Source of the DNA: Adineta vaga
Taxonomy: Eukaryota; Rotifera
Assembly: GCA_021613535.1 (NCBI GenBank)
Contig: CP075492.1
Span: forward strand, 9,238,001 to 9,302,000
Direction of reading: 5' to 3'
Length of the DNA: 64,000 nt
The position numbers and the translations under genes are program-made. A model generated the notes under the pieces. It saw nothing but the letters and a program-made list of their open reading frames with translations, did no database searches and was not told where the DNA came from. Below are positions 1-13,075 of this stretch, piece after piece (within the stretch, counting starts at the first letter, position 1; every line of letters begins with the position of its first letter).

Positions 1-2
1 AT

Positions 3-101
3 CCATTTGGTGGATTTGGTGGAGGTTATGGAATGCCATATGGCGGATTTGGTGGTGGATATGGATATCCATATGGTGGATATGGATATGGTTGGTACTG
101 A
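3..101 (+). CDS. C-terminal end of a Gly/Tyr-rich protein (partial)
   Basis: The frame is open from the window edge to TGA at 99-101. It encodes only Gly, Tyr, Phe, Pro and Met in repeats such as PYGGFGGGYG, ending GYGWY. Such tails occur in secreted structural proteins, egg-shell or cuticle proteins and RNA-binding proteins, so function cannot be assigned from 32 residues. A polyadenylation signal AATAAA lies at 140-145, about 40 bases after the stop, which supports a true gene end. The start and most of the gene lie outside the window. Confidence 0.7.
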   Translation, partial: PFGGFGGGYGMPYGGFGGGYGYPYGGYGYGWY

Positions 102-3100
102 AAATGAACATTCTGATATGCTCTGTAATTTACTGTTTAAATAAATATACAATCGATTAAAAAACTCTGACCGATGTCATATAATCCTTTCAAATAAATA
201 GTTTAATGACTGAATACATTCAGTCAAGTTGAATTAAGTCTCGATCACTTTGAAATCATTTCATATCCAATAGGGGAAACAAAAGAATCAGATTTGATTT
301 TCATCATTAGACTCGAGTATGCATCTGTGCTTCTGTCTAATCAGCAATTGTTTAATAAGTGCAAAATAAGATATTTATTGATTATGTCTTAAAACGATCT
401 TCTTTTTTTGTCTTTCTCTTGTACATTTTCAGTTAATCAAATTTGCCTTATTCGGTATTCTAGTGATCGATGGCACTGCTGTTTCTACTTCTCATTCTGT
501 AGAATTCACGCAACAAGATTATCACATTAACAACATAGAAGGAAAGAGAGAGAGAGAGAGAAAGAAACTTGTCTCTCATGAGAATATTGCGTCTTGGTCT
601 TTTTATTCTTTTCTTATGTGCGTTCAAACAATCGTCTTACTATTCTTCGTCTACCATGTCTAAGTGTATATACATGTGTTCTATATATGTTATCACTTGA
701 TAACTATGGAATCGGAGGGTATGATGGTAGTAGACATTTATCCGACTAGTGAGTATAACAAACGGAAATTAAATTCAGTCGATGTTCGGTAAAACTTCAA
801 ACGATTGATCACATACATTCATTCTAGAATAAATATTGATCTATTGCTTCTAGGCTACAAGACTGACTAGTTATTATTCCTTTGTCCAGTCAGCCTAGAG
901 GAGAGAAAAAGTATGATGTATATTGTCTCGCATATGTAAATTGAATTAAACAATAAATGATGGAGAAAACGTTGCTTTTCTTTCTTTTTTTGACTTTCAC
1001 TTGTTCGGGTGGAACTTCCATACAGTCATGTCCGGTTGTTCAATGGATAGAAATAGTTCAACGGAAATTACGAGTTGCAACGATTACGACATAACAACTA
1101 GAATTAGTTAAGTGTTTCAAGAAAACGAGTCTAATAATGTCGACTTCTTTTCCACTTCAATAGCAACTCAAAGTTTGGCACGATAACGAAAAGAAAACTA
1201 ACTTCGCCGTAATCAGATTCGTTAATTGAGTAAGAGGAATTGTTCATTCGTTACAACTTAGATTGGTTGATTATAGTAATAATTATCCCTGCTGTTGTTT
1301 CGGTCTTATTTTTATCAATCATCCGTTTGGGGGGTAGGAGGAGAGGAAAATGACAAAGGCGGAGCGCGGGCACACTTATTAAATTAGAAAAGACATTTTC
1401 TATTGTCTGTGTGATGCTCATCATCGTTAGTTGATTTCAATGCAAATTTATCATTATTCAAATGATTTTGTCAGATGACTATGTGTGAAAGTAAAAGCGT
1501 TCTCGTCTATTCCGATTGATTGTCCAGATCACTATTTGACAAGAAAAAAGAGAGAAAAGAAAAAATTGTTCGAAGACATTCAAAGCTTCAGATAACATCA
1601 TGATTCGAATGAGAAAAAATATAAGCATGAGACAGCTGCAGATGGACATTCACACATCATCATTTATCGCCTCAAGGTTAGTTAACGACACTCAGAACAG
1701 GAAATGATAGTATTTCAATCAATATCTTTCGCATTGTTGATTAACTTGATCTCTTTCCTCTCGTTGACAAAGAAAAAGTATTCAAGCAAAAAAACTAACA
1801 CAATGACATCAGTTGTTGTATTCATGTAATATGTTCACCTGAAAAGATTAAGATCAGACACAGTAAGAAGTTTTACTATTATCTAACTCTAGTAATCGAG
1901 TTTTTTTTTAGCTAAACAAGAAATGACCGGTTAGTTTCAATCACGAATGCCACTGTTTAACATCACCTTGATGTATACATAAAGATAAACGCTTCGAACG
2001 TATAAATTTATGCATATATGCAAAAATTGATCATATATATCGCGCGAGACGAACGACATCGTCTGTTCAAATAAACTATCTCTACCGATACATGCAAAGC
2101 GAAAGTCTCACATCGCACACACTCTTGGTCTGATTGGCATTCTTTACATTCACTCGGTCATTCTTTTTTCTTGCTCTTCTCTTCCTCCCCTCCCTCCCTC
2201 TCTCTCTCTCCTTCTCTCTCCTTCTCTCTTTTCGTCTCGATGGTCAATTTTGAGAAGTGTAATGAAATGAAAATAGTAGAGAGAAAAAAAAGAATGTGTC
2301 AGTCGCCATCATCACAGCAGTGTATATGAACAAGTCAAACGATATGAACGACGACACGTTGTGAAGGTAAGAACGCGAATCATGATTATCTTCTTTTTTT
2401 TTCGTTGACAAGTAGTCACAGCTGGACTATGAAAAGACCTTCGAGTAACAAAGACACTGCCGCTCATTTAAACGAGAGAAAAAAAAACACTTTCTCTTAG
2501 ATCTAGTCAAAGCTGTTTCTCATCATCCGCCTTTGATCCAAAAATCTTCCTCACTGTTTCGCTGTATGAGATGAACTGTTGGTGCCACTATCAATAAATA
2601 ATTATGACTTTTTGTGTTATTGTCCACAAATATTATAAGTGGTCATGTTCACGTGTTCATAGTTCGAATAAAAGTTATTGTTTTTATTTTGATTATCTCT
2701 CTTTCATTGATTTGCCTTGGGAATGCGGCGTATAATGTCTTTCATTCTCGTTTTTTTTCCTTAACTCTCAATAGAAACGAACAATGAACATTTGCTACTT
2801 GATACTTCTTCATGAGGTACCGCCTCAAAGAATAACATTATGAATAGAAACATGAAAAAATGATTGACCGCACAGCTGTACCTTCAGGGTCAACTGGAAA
2901 ATCGTCAGGAGTCAATCAGTAGTTCGTTTTATCTCTTCTTTTTCTATTTCTTCTTTCTTGCTTTACTAGAACTACAGTCAAGAGTTAATGGATAATGATG
3001 ATAGTATTATTCTAAGGAAGAAAAGACAGACAAGGATAAAAAGCATACAAATTATAGTTGCCTGCCGAACGGATGTAGATAATAGTATAGATATACAATT

Positions 3101-3459
3101 ATCTATTGCTAAGCAACTTTGATAGAAGAGATAAACGAATTGATAGAATAACTAAGACAATTCTATTTTCATCGAAAATTTTACAATTATTTTATATGAC
3201 CTTTGTTCTCCATTTCGTTTTCTCTGATGTCAAAATATAGAAGTGTAAAGTAATAGGCGGAGTTTATTTCTATTGCTATGCAAAACGAACATCTCATCTT
3301 TCAAATACACAGCAGGACACGTACGTGAGAAAACACTCTTTTCTGATAAGGATCATCATGTTACATTAAATTACTTTTGTCATGCATGCATTATACCGCC
3401 ATAAAACATATGTAGAATTTTAAATTTCTCTATAGAAAAATTTTTCAATTCAATTTTAG
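102..3459. other. Gene-free stretch, includes probable 5' UTR intron of the next gene
   Basis: No convincing coding region is seen on either strand. There is an (AG)n tract near 541-565 and a CT-rich tract near 2185-2230. A donor-like AAG/GTAAGA at 2364-2371 and a clean acceptor (CAATTTTAG) ending at 3459, directly before the ATG of the next gene, suggest a 5' UTR exon around 2300-2366 and an intron of about 1.1 kb. A trans-splice acceptor is an alternative for the site at 3459. Confidence 0.4.
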
Positions 3460-5299
3460 ATGATTATCAGATACATTTTTTTCTTCATCTATGTTTTTCA
3501 ATGGCATATCTCATCAATATCTTGTGAAACAGTTCATGGTTGTACGATAAATAACAATAATCGACAGACAATATCAACCAATAAAACGTCTGTCATACTT
3601 TCTTGTGCAAATAACGAATATATTCTCGTACGAAATTTAACATTCGGTGTACATAAAACAGCATCATCAACATGTTCATATCAACCAGGAGATTGTACGA
3701 CGCGAACAACATATATTGGAATGGAATGTAATGGATTGACCAAATGTCATCTTGATTTAAATCCACAATATTTACATATATGTAAGTGAAAGAAAAATAA
3801 TCAATCAAGCAATCAATGATTTACATTTGCTATATGCATTCTAATACTTCCGTTATTCATTATGTTGTTTTGAAAACGAAGAGAACGTGGTTAAGTGCAT
3901 AGAACAATATTGATTTTTTATTTGCTAAGCTATACAAATGTTCAATTTGCATCGATATACATTAAGTGTGATTATGATGAGTGAGAGATTTAGAAAGAAA
4001 ACGTATCAATTTCAAATTTATAAATAGAAGAAAAAAATATAGTTAAGATATTGATTGTCATTCGTGTATTTTTCTATTTCAGGTAGTCAATATAGTGATT
4101 ACATGGTACTTGATTATCTATGTTTACGAGGTGAAAGTTTATCTGTATGTGACAATCGTTTAATACTTACAAAACCAAATGATTTACAACATCGTGTATT
4201 GATTCGTAGTCCAAATTATCCGAATGAATATGAAAATTCTCTCAATTGTTCATGTAAAATTGAAACGAAGAAATCAACAATTGAATTTCTTGATTTTTCA
4301 CTTGAAGAACGTGATGAAATGAATTTATGTTCACGTGATTATTTAAAAATCGATAATCAATCGTATTGTGATTCGATGATGGATAGTAAAATTCAACTTA
4401 ATTCATTGACACAATTAACATTTAAAACCAATGATGTCATTACGAGAAAAGGTTTTTGGTTAATGATTCAAAGTGATGACGAATCAATTCAAATATCATG
4501 TCGAAATTCTTTTGAATCACCTTTTCCAACTACTTCGCCATCAAAAACCACAACAGCAACAACAACAACAGTGCCGTCGATTCCATTCAAATCAACTTCT
4601 TTAATTACGATTACGAATTCAACATATTTACAATCGACAAGTTCTCCTTCAACTCTTTCGATGATTCTTCTCTTAACTATTATTTTTGTCATTGTACTTC
4701 TTATTTTAAATCTTATTTTAATTATTCTTTGTTGTCGACAAAAACAATCGAAAGAAAGAATGAATCCGAAAATTAATCACACACATCGACCATTTGCTTG
4801 TTCGAAACGTTTATCATCATCATCATCGTCATCTATAACATACGGAGAAACACCCGTCTTGACTTCACTCGATACGCAAAAACGACAAACAACATCAACA
4901 ACTACAACAGCAACTGGTACTTATGAAGATCCAAATGAATTACTTATCATGCAACAACAACAACATAATCATCCACTTTATTTACAACATCGTCCTGAAC
5001 CAAAAACATTTTGCCCAATTATTTTACCACCATGTTCAACGAATACGGGTTACAATCGAATGATTCATTGTCATCAAACACTTTATCCACATTATTCAGT
5101 AGATTCTCAACATATCTATGAAACAATTCAAGATGGTTATTGTGCATATCAACGATTGGCAGCAACACTTCGTCGTCAGCAGCAGCAACAACAACAATGT
5201 ACATGTTCTTGTTCGTATAATGAACAGAAACTACCGATACAAATTGATGAAATTGAAAAAGATAAAACGATTGAATTGAATCCTGAAACACTAGTCTGA
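3460..5299 (+). CDS. SUEL-type lectin + CUB-like single-pass membrane protein
   Basis: Two coding exons, 3460-3781 and 4083-5299 (GT-AG intron, codon TGT split 1/2), give about 512 residues. Residues 1-22 are a hydrophobic signal peptide. Residues about 23-120 have the Cys pattern of a SUEL/galactose-binding lectin domain: LSC, a TFG turn, CTTRTTYIGMEC, and a final DYLCL like the family's KYLxVxYxC end. Residues about 130-240 resemble a CUB domain (RSPNYPNEYEN, later a CSRDYLKI segment). A Thr-rich linker, a strong membrane helix near residues 305-330 (SMILLLTIIFVIVLLILN) and a Gln/Ser-rich cytoplasmic tail with a Q7 run follow. The layout suggests a cell-surface receptor or adhesion protein of unknown ligand. 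EVA-1 relatives also carry SUEL domains on a membrane anchor but normally two, so orthology is not claimed. Confidence 0.8.
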
Positions 5300-7922
5300 T
5301 AGTAGAAAAAGAAAACCTGTAATTTTCTTGCCATGTTCTTTTTTTTTTAATATTTTTGTTTTGTTAATGTCGCTATTTGTGTTATATAACTTAAAATAAG
5401 AAATCTTACAGAAAATATAATAGCTTATGCTTGAATCGAATATAGATGACCGTTTTCATATACTATTCTAATTGTGATCTCCAGTTAATCTTCCTGTTGA
5501 CACAACGAAAAATTATTAATCGAACGAAAATGTTAGATTCTATATATTCTAGTTTTTACATAATACACTATTTGATTGACGAGAATGTTTTATTTTAGTT
5601 GAAAGTAAAGTAAATCTAGATCATATGAATAAAAATATTTAGTCATTTATTTCGATATTTTGATCTCTGTATATTAATGAAGGTTGCATACGTAAATTTA
5701 TTAAAAATATGGAAGTTGTATTATCTTGAAAGAAAGAATGTGGCTCCTGGTTTTCTTCTACATCCATGATCAAACTGAGTTTAAATTGATCTTTAGAGTT
5801 ATGGAGAGAAAGAGTACTGATAGATCTTATTAGATGCTAGAATTCGTATTCAACAAAAACTGCAATAGTTGTCCATCGATAGTGTCTTTTATCGAAGGAT
5901 TTAGTATGGATATCAATATATACAAAGATTGCCTCACTGGTTTTAGCCTTTATCTCCTCAAATTTCTACAATTAGTTATATCAGAATTTTGTTACTATTA
6001 TTTTAGTATTTATATCAATTAAATCACTATAGATTCGAAACATCAATGAAGTTCGTAAAAATAAATTGATATTTCACTGATCTATTCAAGTATAAATGAA
6101 AATTTGTTTTTTTCAATAGTGAAAATATTATTCTAATCGAATAAATACAACAAACAGAACTCTTGATACAGTCATAATGATGAAAGTAGTATTATTTTAT
6201 ATATAGAAAAAGGCCACGAGTTATGAAAATGCAAGGCAGTGATTTTAGATGTCATTTACTACGTTCAAATATTGCGTGATCATCTTTTGTTTTGCTTGAA
6301 CAAAGTAAAGATTGAAATCATAGAGAAAATGTTTTAAAACTGAGTTTGATTTTTGTGCATGAAATTTTAGTCTTTCCTTCTATATTACTTGTACGATCAA
6401 AGACAAAACGGACTTGGAGAATTGTTTCTCTGAAGAACAGTACTATACGCTTGATTAGGATTCTGCAATAATATAAAAATGTTACTCAATCGATTAATTC
6501 TACTCTGTCCTAATGAAAGTCCATTTCTTTTTGTATTCAGTTGACATTAGCCTATTTCTAATGTTGTTAAAACAAAGTTCATGTCTGCTTTCATTCTTGT
6601 TATGTTGATTTTCTCTTTATTCTGACCTCCTCCCTCCATTTCCTGATCCTATTGTTTCATCTCTATGACCAATTGTCATGCGTGACTTCAGCATAAAACT
6701 GCGCATCTGGGCTCGAAAAGATTGGATTACCATGATTGAAATCTTATATTTTATATACTTTAATATGTAACAGATGAATAATATGAGTTAATTTTTATCG
6801 TAAGAGAAAGAAAGAAGTCAATCCAAACTTTGTCATCATCATCATCTCGAAATGAATTAATGTGACAGTCCGAACACATTATTGCGTCATTCTAATAGAC
6901 ATCAAAAAAAAGAAATTCTTAAGTATCACTGTCAATCACAATTATAGAAGCAAGCAAAGAGAAATCGAATCTACTTAATAAATCCATTCATTATACAATA
7001 TATTACAAAAAAATGCAAATATAATGAAGAAAAAAGAAACTATTGATCGATCAAGACATTCCATTCCATTCCTTCTTTTCTTTGTCTGCTTGCTTATCAC
7101 CTACTATTGTTTAATTAAGATGAAAAGTAAAATGATGATTAACGCTTAAATTGAGCCTTCATTCTTTAGTTCAGACATATAAAAAAAAAGGTACCCCTAG
7201 AGCGATAATTGTCGATAACAAGCACTAGTCTCGACAACTTCTTTTATTAATTGTTCGTGATGATTTTCTTTTTTTTACATATACACATACATTTATATAT
7301 TAAAGATGAAGACGAAAACATTGTCATATGAAATGTCGATCTGACTGATTGTTGTTCGATACTGTTCATTGATGGTCGAGAATATCAAGTGTGTACGTGT
7401 TAAATTCGTCGAGTTATATGATGGCCAAGGAGAAGTGCAAATAAGATCAGACTCATTGTACATTGTACATTAGAAGTTGAACGATTGTTTGATAACAAAC
7501 GTTGCATAGCGCCTAAAATGAGATAGACAGACAGACATGACATATAAACAGGTGTAATTTCATCTTAGTGTACAAACAAAATACGTAATTGTACTAAGTC
7601 TGATAAAAAAATAGTGACCTATTTTAAACAAAATATATTTCTACTAGGTAATTATTTGAAAAATAGCAATTTTTCCTACATTCTTTCATTCAGAATCCTA
7701 CTGGTTTACTAATTTGTCTATTATAACAGATCGAGTGAATTGGCGTGCATGAAGAGGATGTACTCAATGATCAATAATGATTCCTTTTTTTTGAATCAGT
7801 ATTTCCGTAATATAACGTCATAATAAAAGACAGGATATGTCATCAATGAAGGTCGTTTTCTTTTGATTTATTAAAGAAAATATTTCGTTCAAGGTGAAAA
7901 CCTTGAGACACTAGAAACAAAA
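5300..7922. other. Intergenic stretch
   Basis: This is the 3' UTR of the SUEL-CUB gene (several AATAAA-like words, for example near 5628) followed by AT-rich DNA. The short open frame at 5834-6022 has no recognisable features. An AATAAA on the minus strand (TTTATT at 7867-7872) serves the next, minus-strand gene. No RNA gene or repeat family was recognised. Confidence 0.5.
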
Positions 7923-8654
7923 CTAACCTTTAACAACTACTATTCTTGCACTACGACGTTGTCTTCGATATGTACATGTCCATAATCCAGAATGATATGG
8001 TTGAGCATGCCGAATAATTAATTGTGATGTGGAAATATTCTTTTCATGTTGATATTTTTCATGTATATCATAGAGATAATCATTATAATGATATGTTTGA
8101 TTCGAACTAGAAAAATGCCATGTAATCGATGATGTATTTATATTATATATCATGCAATCTAATTCAACTTCAGAACCAGGTTCAACATATAATCGTGAAG
8201 GTTGAATACTCATAGGTATTTGCACATGTAAATGTATTTTTATTGATACACTACGACGACGATTGGAAATTTTACATTCATAAGTACCATCATCGGCCAA
8301 TTGAGTATTGTAAATTTCAAGATTCCAATAGGAATGTACCGAAGAAATGGAATATGATGATACGGAGTAACGTTTTTCGGAAAGAAACACTTCTTCACCC
8401 ACAGTTAATGGTAAAAATATTGAAGTGTTTCGATCATATTTAAGCCATGTCACATGATGATTACCCAAATTAGTGACATGACAAGTTAAAATAGCTGTAT
8501 CCGATACATTTATTGTTTGATTATGTGTACGAGTTAAAATTCGAGGAAAATCATTGATTTGAACGGTTGCTGTCAATTCATGGATGATTGTCAATAGGAG
8601 AAAAACTAGAATAAGCATTGAAATAGAATGATGATGACGATGATTGTCTTGCAT
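7923..8654 (-). CDS. Secreted two-Ig-domain protein, Dpr/ZIG-like
   Basis: One coding exon of 243 residues. A signal peptide (about residues 12-30) precedes two Ig domains. The first has the V-type landmarks of Drosophila Dpr proteins: TAILTCHVTNLGNHHVTWLK, an EKRYSV strand and DDGTYECKIS. The second has GSEVELDC, ITWHF and HSGLWTCTY. Dpr and related proteins act as neuronal surface labels that bind DIP-type Ig proteins. There is no transmembrane segment, so the product may be secreted like C. elegans ZIG proteins. Upstream on the same strand a donor (CAG/GTAAGT near 8839) and an acceptor-like TAG just before the ATG suggest a non-coding first exon around 8840-8880. A GGTTAGT at the end could act as a donor, but the AATAAA about 50 bases beyond favours the stop at 7923-7925. 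N-glycosylation sites are frequent. Confidence 0.75.
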   Translation of the reverse strand: MQDNHRHHHSISMLILVFLLLTIIHELTATVQINDFPRILTRTHNQTINVSDTAILTCHVTNLGNHHVTWLKYDRNTSIFLPLTVGEEVFLSEKRYSVSSYSISSVHSYWNLEIYNTQLADDGTYECKISNRRRSVSIKIHLHVQIPMSIQPSRLYVEPGSEVELDCMIYNINTSSITWHFSSSNQTYHYNDYLYDIHEKYQHEKNISTSQLIIRHAQPYHSGLWTCTYRRQRRSARIVVVKG

Positions 8655-10785
8655 TTAATAACTAGTGATGACAAGGATCAATCGTACTAAACAAATATTT
8701 CTGACATTCTCAGCAGTTTCTCTTCACAATCAAATGATCTTTTTTTTTTCATGAGAATTCAAAGGATTAATTAACTTCGAACATAGGTGTGAAATTAGAA
8801 TTAAATACTTGATAAAGAATAAGAAAATAAAAACTTACCTGCTAAAGATACTTGTCTTGAAGTCATAATTAAATAAAATCAATACTATTGTGTAGCACAA
8901 TATTACCTTTTTACTAATCGTTGCATGTCGTTTACTCTAGAATGAATAGATGATAGAGAAAGAAAAGGATTATGACAGACTGAGCAGCTTGTTCTCTTTC
9001 TCCCTATCCTTCTCTCTCTCTCTCTCTCTCTCTTCTCTCTGTCTCGTTTGTTCAAGAATAAATAAACGTTTGGCTAATGGCATTACTCACTAAAAGAAGA
9101 AAAAGAGATTATTCACTTTTTTAACGTAAGCAGGTGTCGATCTTTTCCTATCAGATTTAAATAAGAATTTTGACACTTCTCTCGTTTTTCTTTTCACTTG
9201 GAAAGAAAGATGATTATTGAAGTAAGAAAAGGAAATCAATTCTTTTAGATTGCATAGATTCTTCTCGATGATTGAGCAATCAATATTCGTCGTTTTCCTC
9301 TTTTTCTTTGATTGACCTTTCATTTACGTCCATACATGCTTAGTTAAAGATCTATGAATTTCTTTGTCTTTTCTGACTTGTTAAATATAGATATAAATCA
9401 AGTGACTACTTCTTATTTTGTTTTACTTTTTTTGGACAATCAACGCACATTTGGTATCGATCGTTTTTTGTTATTCTTGTTTTATGTTCAATCTGGAATG
9501 CATTGATCATCATCAGTATTGTTGACTAGAGATTAATGTTCTAACTTAAACAAGCTGTAGACGATGTGCCATCGAGCACAGTTTGAACATAATGCGATAA
9601 GTGAAACATCGACCGTGCATACCCTCTCGGCAAGATGATGGCGGCGGCAAGATGATATACATAAACTAAACATATGTATATATACAACAGGCAATTTATT
9701 GTTATTCAGAACAAATATTGCATCAGGTTGTCTGTCTAATACAAATATATTTTAGTTTAATAGCGACTGGTTACCACAAAATTCAAATAGACAAAAGAAA
9801 AGAATGAATGAGACGAGTATCTATTTAGTGATACTAATATAACAAAGAATGATACATATGAGCGGAAGTATTGCGCGAGTTTATCTAGTCAAGAATTAGA
9901 CTTTTTGTTATGTATGGATACTCGAATAGAAACGATCTATATCTTTCAAGATTTTCAAAAACGATTTCAAGTATTGAACATTCTCCATATCTTCAATTTT
10001 TAATTATTTGCACTACTCACGTTTCGATCATTCAGTATATCAATTCACTGTAGCTTCTATGTGATTAACTACATCATTTTTATTTATATGCTCATATGAA
10101 TGTTACAAACAAAAGCAAAATTCGAGAATTTGAACACAATTTATTGAAGTGTATGAACTTAGACGAGTCTGTCTGAGATCATATTTATGACAATAAGAAT
10201 TATAAACAACTCATACTATTACAAAACAGAATTGGCAAAAAAAAATAGAAAAGAAAATAAGAAAACAAGTTAAGAATTATATATCATACTTCGAGACTAT
10301 TCATTCGGACAAAGCGAACACATATGAAGTGTACTGATCATGTGTACGGTTGGTCGTTTTCAGACCAAAAGAAAACTAAGTGTAGAAAACAGAATATCGA
10401 ACAATTATCGACGACAGAGAGAATACAGATATATGAATGGATGACACCTCTACCGAACATTTAGTAAAATGGTCTAATTTTCAATCTTTCATTATGATTT
10501 TATTGTTGTTAAACTGAGAACAGTTATAATAACTCAATATAATTACCAATAACCAATGTATTTGTTTTACCGAAGAGAAAATATCTATCGGAATATAAAA
10601 TAAATGTATATTTCAACCAACCAAACAAAAGCATAAGCAAAGTATTGGACTGTATTGACATTTTTCTCATCCATATTGCTTTGTACGATCTTTTATTTTC
10701 GGTCTATATATGTAAAGTCGATAAAACAGAGTGAAAATCTGAATTTCATTTCATTCTTATATTCGTAAGAAGTAAACAAGTAACA
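8655..10785. other. Intergenic stretch with a CT microsatellite
   Basis: It contains the probable 5' UTR intron of the Dpr-like gene, a (TC)n tract at about 9008-9043, and otherwise AT-rich DNA without a convincing gene. The 77-codon frame at 9090-9323 (minus) is Lys/Phe-rich low-complexity and is not supported. Confidence 0.5.
9008..9043. repeat. (TC)n microsatellite
   Basis: An almost pure TC run in gene-free DNA upstream of the Dpr-like gene. Confidence 0.8.
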
Positions 10786-12171
10786 ATGTTTAGTTGTACT
10801 TCATTTCTTTGGATACTGGTTAGTTTATGGATGGTATCAACTTTTTCAATAATTCCACCGGAAGAGGATCCGTTGGTAACAACATTGGAATCAGCAACAA
10901 CTGCAGGAACGTTAGATATTGAAGGAGGTTAGTGAAAAATCATTCTTTTTGATTATCAAAAAATAATTTTTCTTTTTCATAGCTGTGTATGAATTTGGAG
11001 TGGACCGTGGAAATCCAAATGGTGGCATTCCATTCAACGATAAAACGGATTTGCAACTTCCTTATTTGACGCCTTGCATTGGTGTTGAATTAATCTGGTA
11101 TCCTGAGTATCTCTTTTCTCTTCGATTTATCTATACAGCTGATGATGAATCTGGCTCGAGTGCTTCTCATGGAAATGCCACTGGATTTTCTTCTCTTTTG
11201 AAAGAGAAATTCATGTTGCGCGATGGAGAAAGAATTACAAATGTAACAACATATGTGGGAACACATGAATGGACAGTTGATGACAAAGTGATTCCTTTCG
11301 TATTGGGTATTCAATTTGACACGAATAAAGGACGATTGAGTCAACTTTATGGTTCCAACGAAGGAGAAAAAATCAGCGAATCCTATGATGGTTTCACGTT
11401 TGGCTATGCACTTGGCAGATCAGCCACTCTAGTCGATCTACTTCAAATTATTTGGCGAAATCAAGGTACGCATAGATGATTTTTCTACGCTTAACTGTTG
11501 TATGATCAGATAAATCTTTTCTGCTTTTTTTTTATATAGAAATAGTGAAAACCGATGAGGGAAAACGTTTTGCAGCATTCTGTCCTGAAATTCCCAAATC
11601 ATTAACACTTAATATTATTACTGCTATGTATCGAAACAAAAATGAACCCTCGTCTGATGTAGAAGATGTAACAAAACTTGTTCGAAATCTATGTGGTGAC
11701 GGAAACTCTTGTGCATTCATGGTCAATGATAAGGTTTTGCCAAACAATCTATGCTCTGAATGTCCAAAAGAATTAGAAGTAACATATACTTGTAGCAATC
11801 ATCAAAGTAAGTTTTTGAAAAATGTGTCAAAATCTTTCTGTACTACGTATTTGTCTTTGTAAGGTATATTTGGTCCTGAATTAGAAGATTGTGCATATAC
11901 TGGCAATGATATTGTGATCAGTAAGTTTATACTTAACAATTGTTTATAAGATTTGCATATAAAATTATATATTCATCTAGATGATCGAGACTATATTTCC
12001 GACGTCGATAATTATCTCGACTGTGGAAAGCGTTGTCTAGAAGTTCCACAATGCGTAGGTATACAATATAAAACAAATCATCAATGCTATCTGAAGTCTG
12101 CAATGGTAGCATATACTAAGGAAACTGGATGGCTCTCAATGGCAGTGGTCAATCGTACTCGATATTTCTGA
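10786..12171 (+). CDS. Secreted jacalin-like + SUEL lectin + PAN/apple protein
   Basis: Five exons (10786-10927, 10983-11465, 11540-11806, 11864-11920, 11981-12171) join in frame to 379 residues. A signal peptide covers about residues 1-20. Residues about 45-205 resemble a jacalin/ZG16-type beta-prism fold (GERITNVTTYVGTHEW, FDTNKGRLSQLYG, then FTFGYALGRSATLVDLLQI). Residues about 210-298 are a SUEL/rhamnose-binding lectin domain with paired Cys and the ending CPKELEVTYTC. Residues about 300-375 form a PAN/apple-like domain (DNYLDCGKRCLEVPQCVGIQ, then HQCYLKS). All three are sugar- or protein-binding modules, so an extracellular lectin for food, mucus or immune recognition is likely. Polyadenylation signals occur near 12261-12275. 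Introns are 53-74 bases. Confidence 0.75.
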
Positions 12172-12576
12172 TTATGTCGCAAAACTACAAAATGTAATTC
12201 TAACTTGTTGATTAATACTTCTTCTTCTTTTTTCTGTGTAGTATCTATTGTTGCAGTCTAATAAAATGAATAAATACGGTTGTTCTTGTAAATAACATCT
12301 CATAAACTGATTAACGTACGGGAAAAGATTTCTTATAATTACTTTTATGGGGATGGTATTTCTGAGTGGATATTCAAGTTTTTGATAGTGATGATATATT
12401 ACAAATTCGAGTGTTTTTTCTACCAACTGTCGTAAAATTTGATGGTTGCAACATTATATTCTCGTCTATTTTATTCCAAAAGATACCATATACTTTAAGT
12501 CATTTTGCAGAAAATCAGATCTTGTTCATTTTTTCGATACATTATAGCTAATAGTGAGATTAGTACTAACTACTTT
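12172..12576. other. 3' UTR and spacer
   Basis: Two closely spaced AATAAA words near 12261-12275 end the lectin gene. Beyond that nothing coding is supported; the open frames here overlap on both strands without any family signature. Confidence 0.4.
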
Positions 12577-12604
12577 CCACCCACACCCACACCCTCACCC
12601 ACCC
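12577..12604 (-). repeat. Telomere-like tract, C-rich on the plus strand
   Basis: The plus strand reads CCACCCACACCCACACCCTC followed by ACCCACCC. Read on the minus strand this contains tandem TGTGGG with small variants (GGGTGAGGG). TGTGGG is the bdelloid telomeric unit as I recall it. The tract is only about 28 bases, so it is an interstitial trace and not a functional telomere. It matches the tracts at 20462-20536 in unit sequence. Confidence 0.55.
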
Positions 12605-12692
12605 TTTGTTTGTTTGTCCAAGCCAATCAGGTGAAAGCAGCTTATAAATCGATGAAAACTTACCCTAGGTCATCAGACAATGATTCATCACA

Positions 12693-13075
12693 GGTAATCG
12701 AGGTCGGGGATCTCGAATCTGACGTTAGTTTTTCAAAGTTCTAATTAATTAATTACCTAATTAACCAATGAGAAATTATTTTACTATCAGTTAAGGGTTG
12801 ACCGAACGGTAATCGGGGGCGAGGATCACGATTCTGGTATTAGTTTTTCGAAATTCTAATTAACTAATTATAAGTTATTATACTACCATGTAAGAGTTGA
12901 TGAAAGGGTAATCGAAATCGAGGATCTCGAAAGCGATGCTAGTTTTTGATGAATTATTTATCTGAGACCTGTTTTGATCTTTCCCTCCCAGAAAACTCAA
13001 TATTTCATGAGTGTTTGTTCAAGTTCTATCGAAAACTAACGAGAGTAATGAATTTGAATCTGATGTCAGTTCTAC
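12693..13075 (+). repeat. Degenerate tandem repeat, about 100-115 base units
   Basis: Three diverged copies begin with GGTAATCG at 12693, 12808 and 12907, and a weaker fourth lies near 13038. Each copy runs through a GAGGATCTCGAA-like word and TTAGTTTTTC, then an ATTAATTA-rich tail. Read in frame, copies give related peptides (VIEVGDLESDVSFSKF, VIGGEDHDSGISFSKF, VIEIEDLESDASF), each ended by a stop. The array could be decayed duplicated exons or a non-coding satellite. Confidence 0.6.

Noticed and set aside
463-663. 66-codon open frame, plus strand
   Set aside because: Driven by an AG repeat (RERERKK); no splice context or family signature.
9090-9323. 77-codon open frame, minus strand
   Set aside because: Lys/Phe-rich low complexity in AT-rich DNA; no homologous motif recognised.
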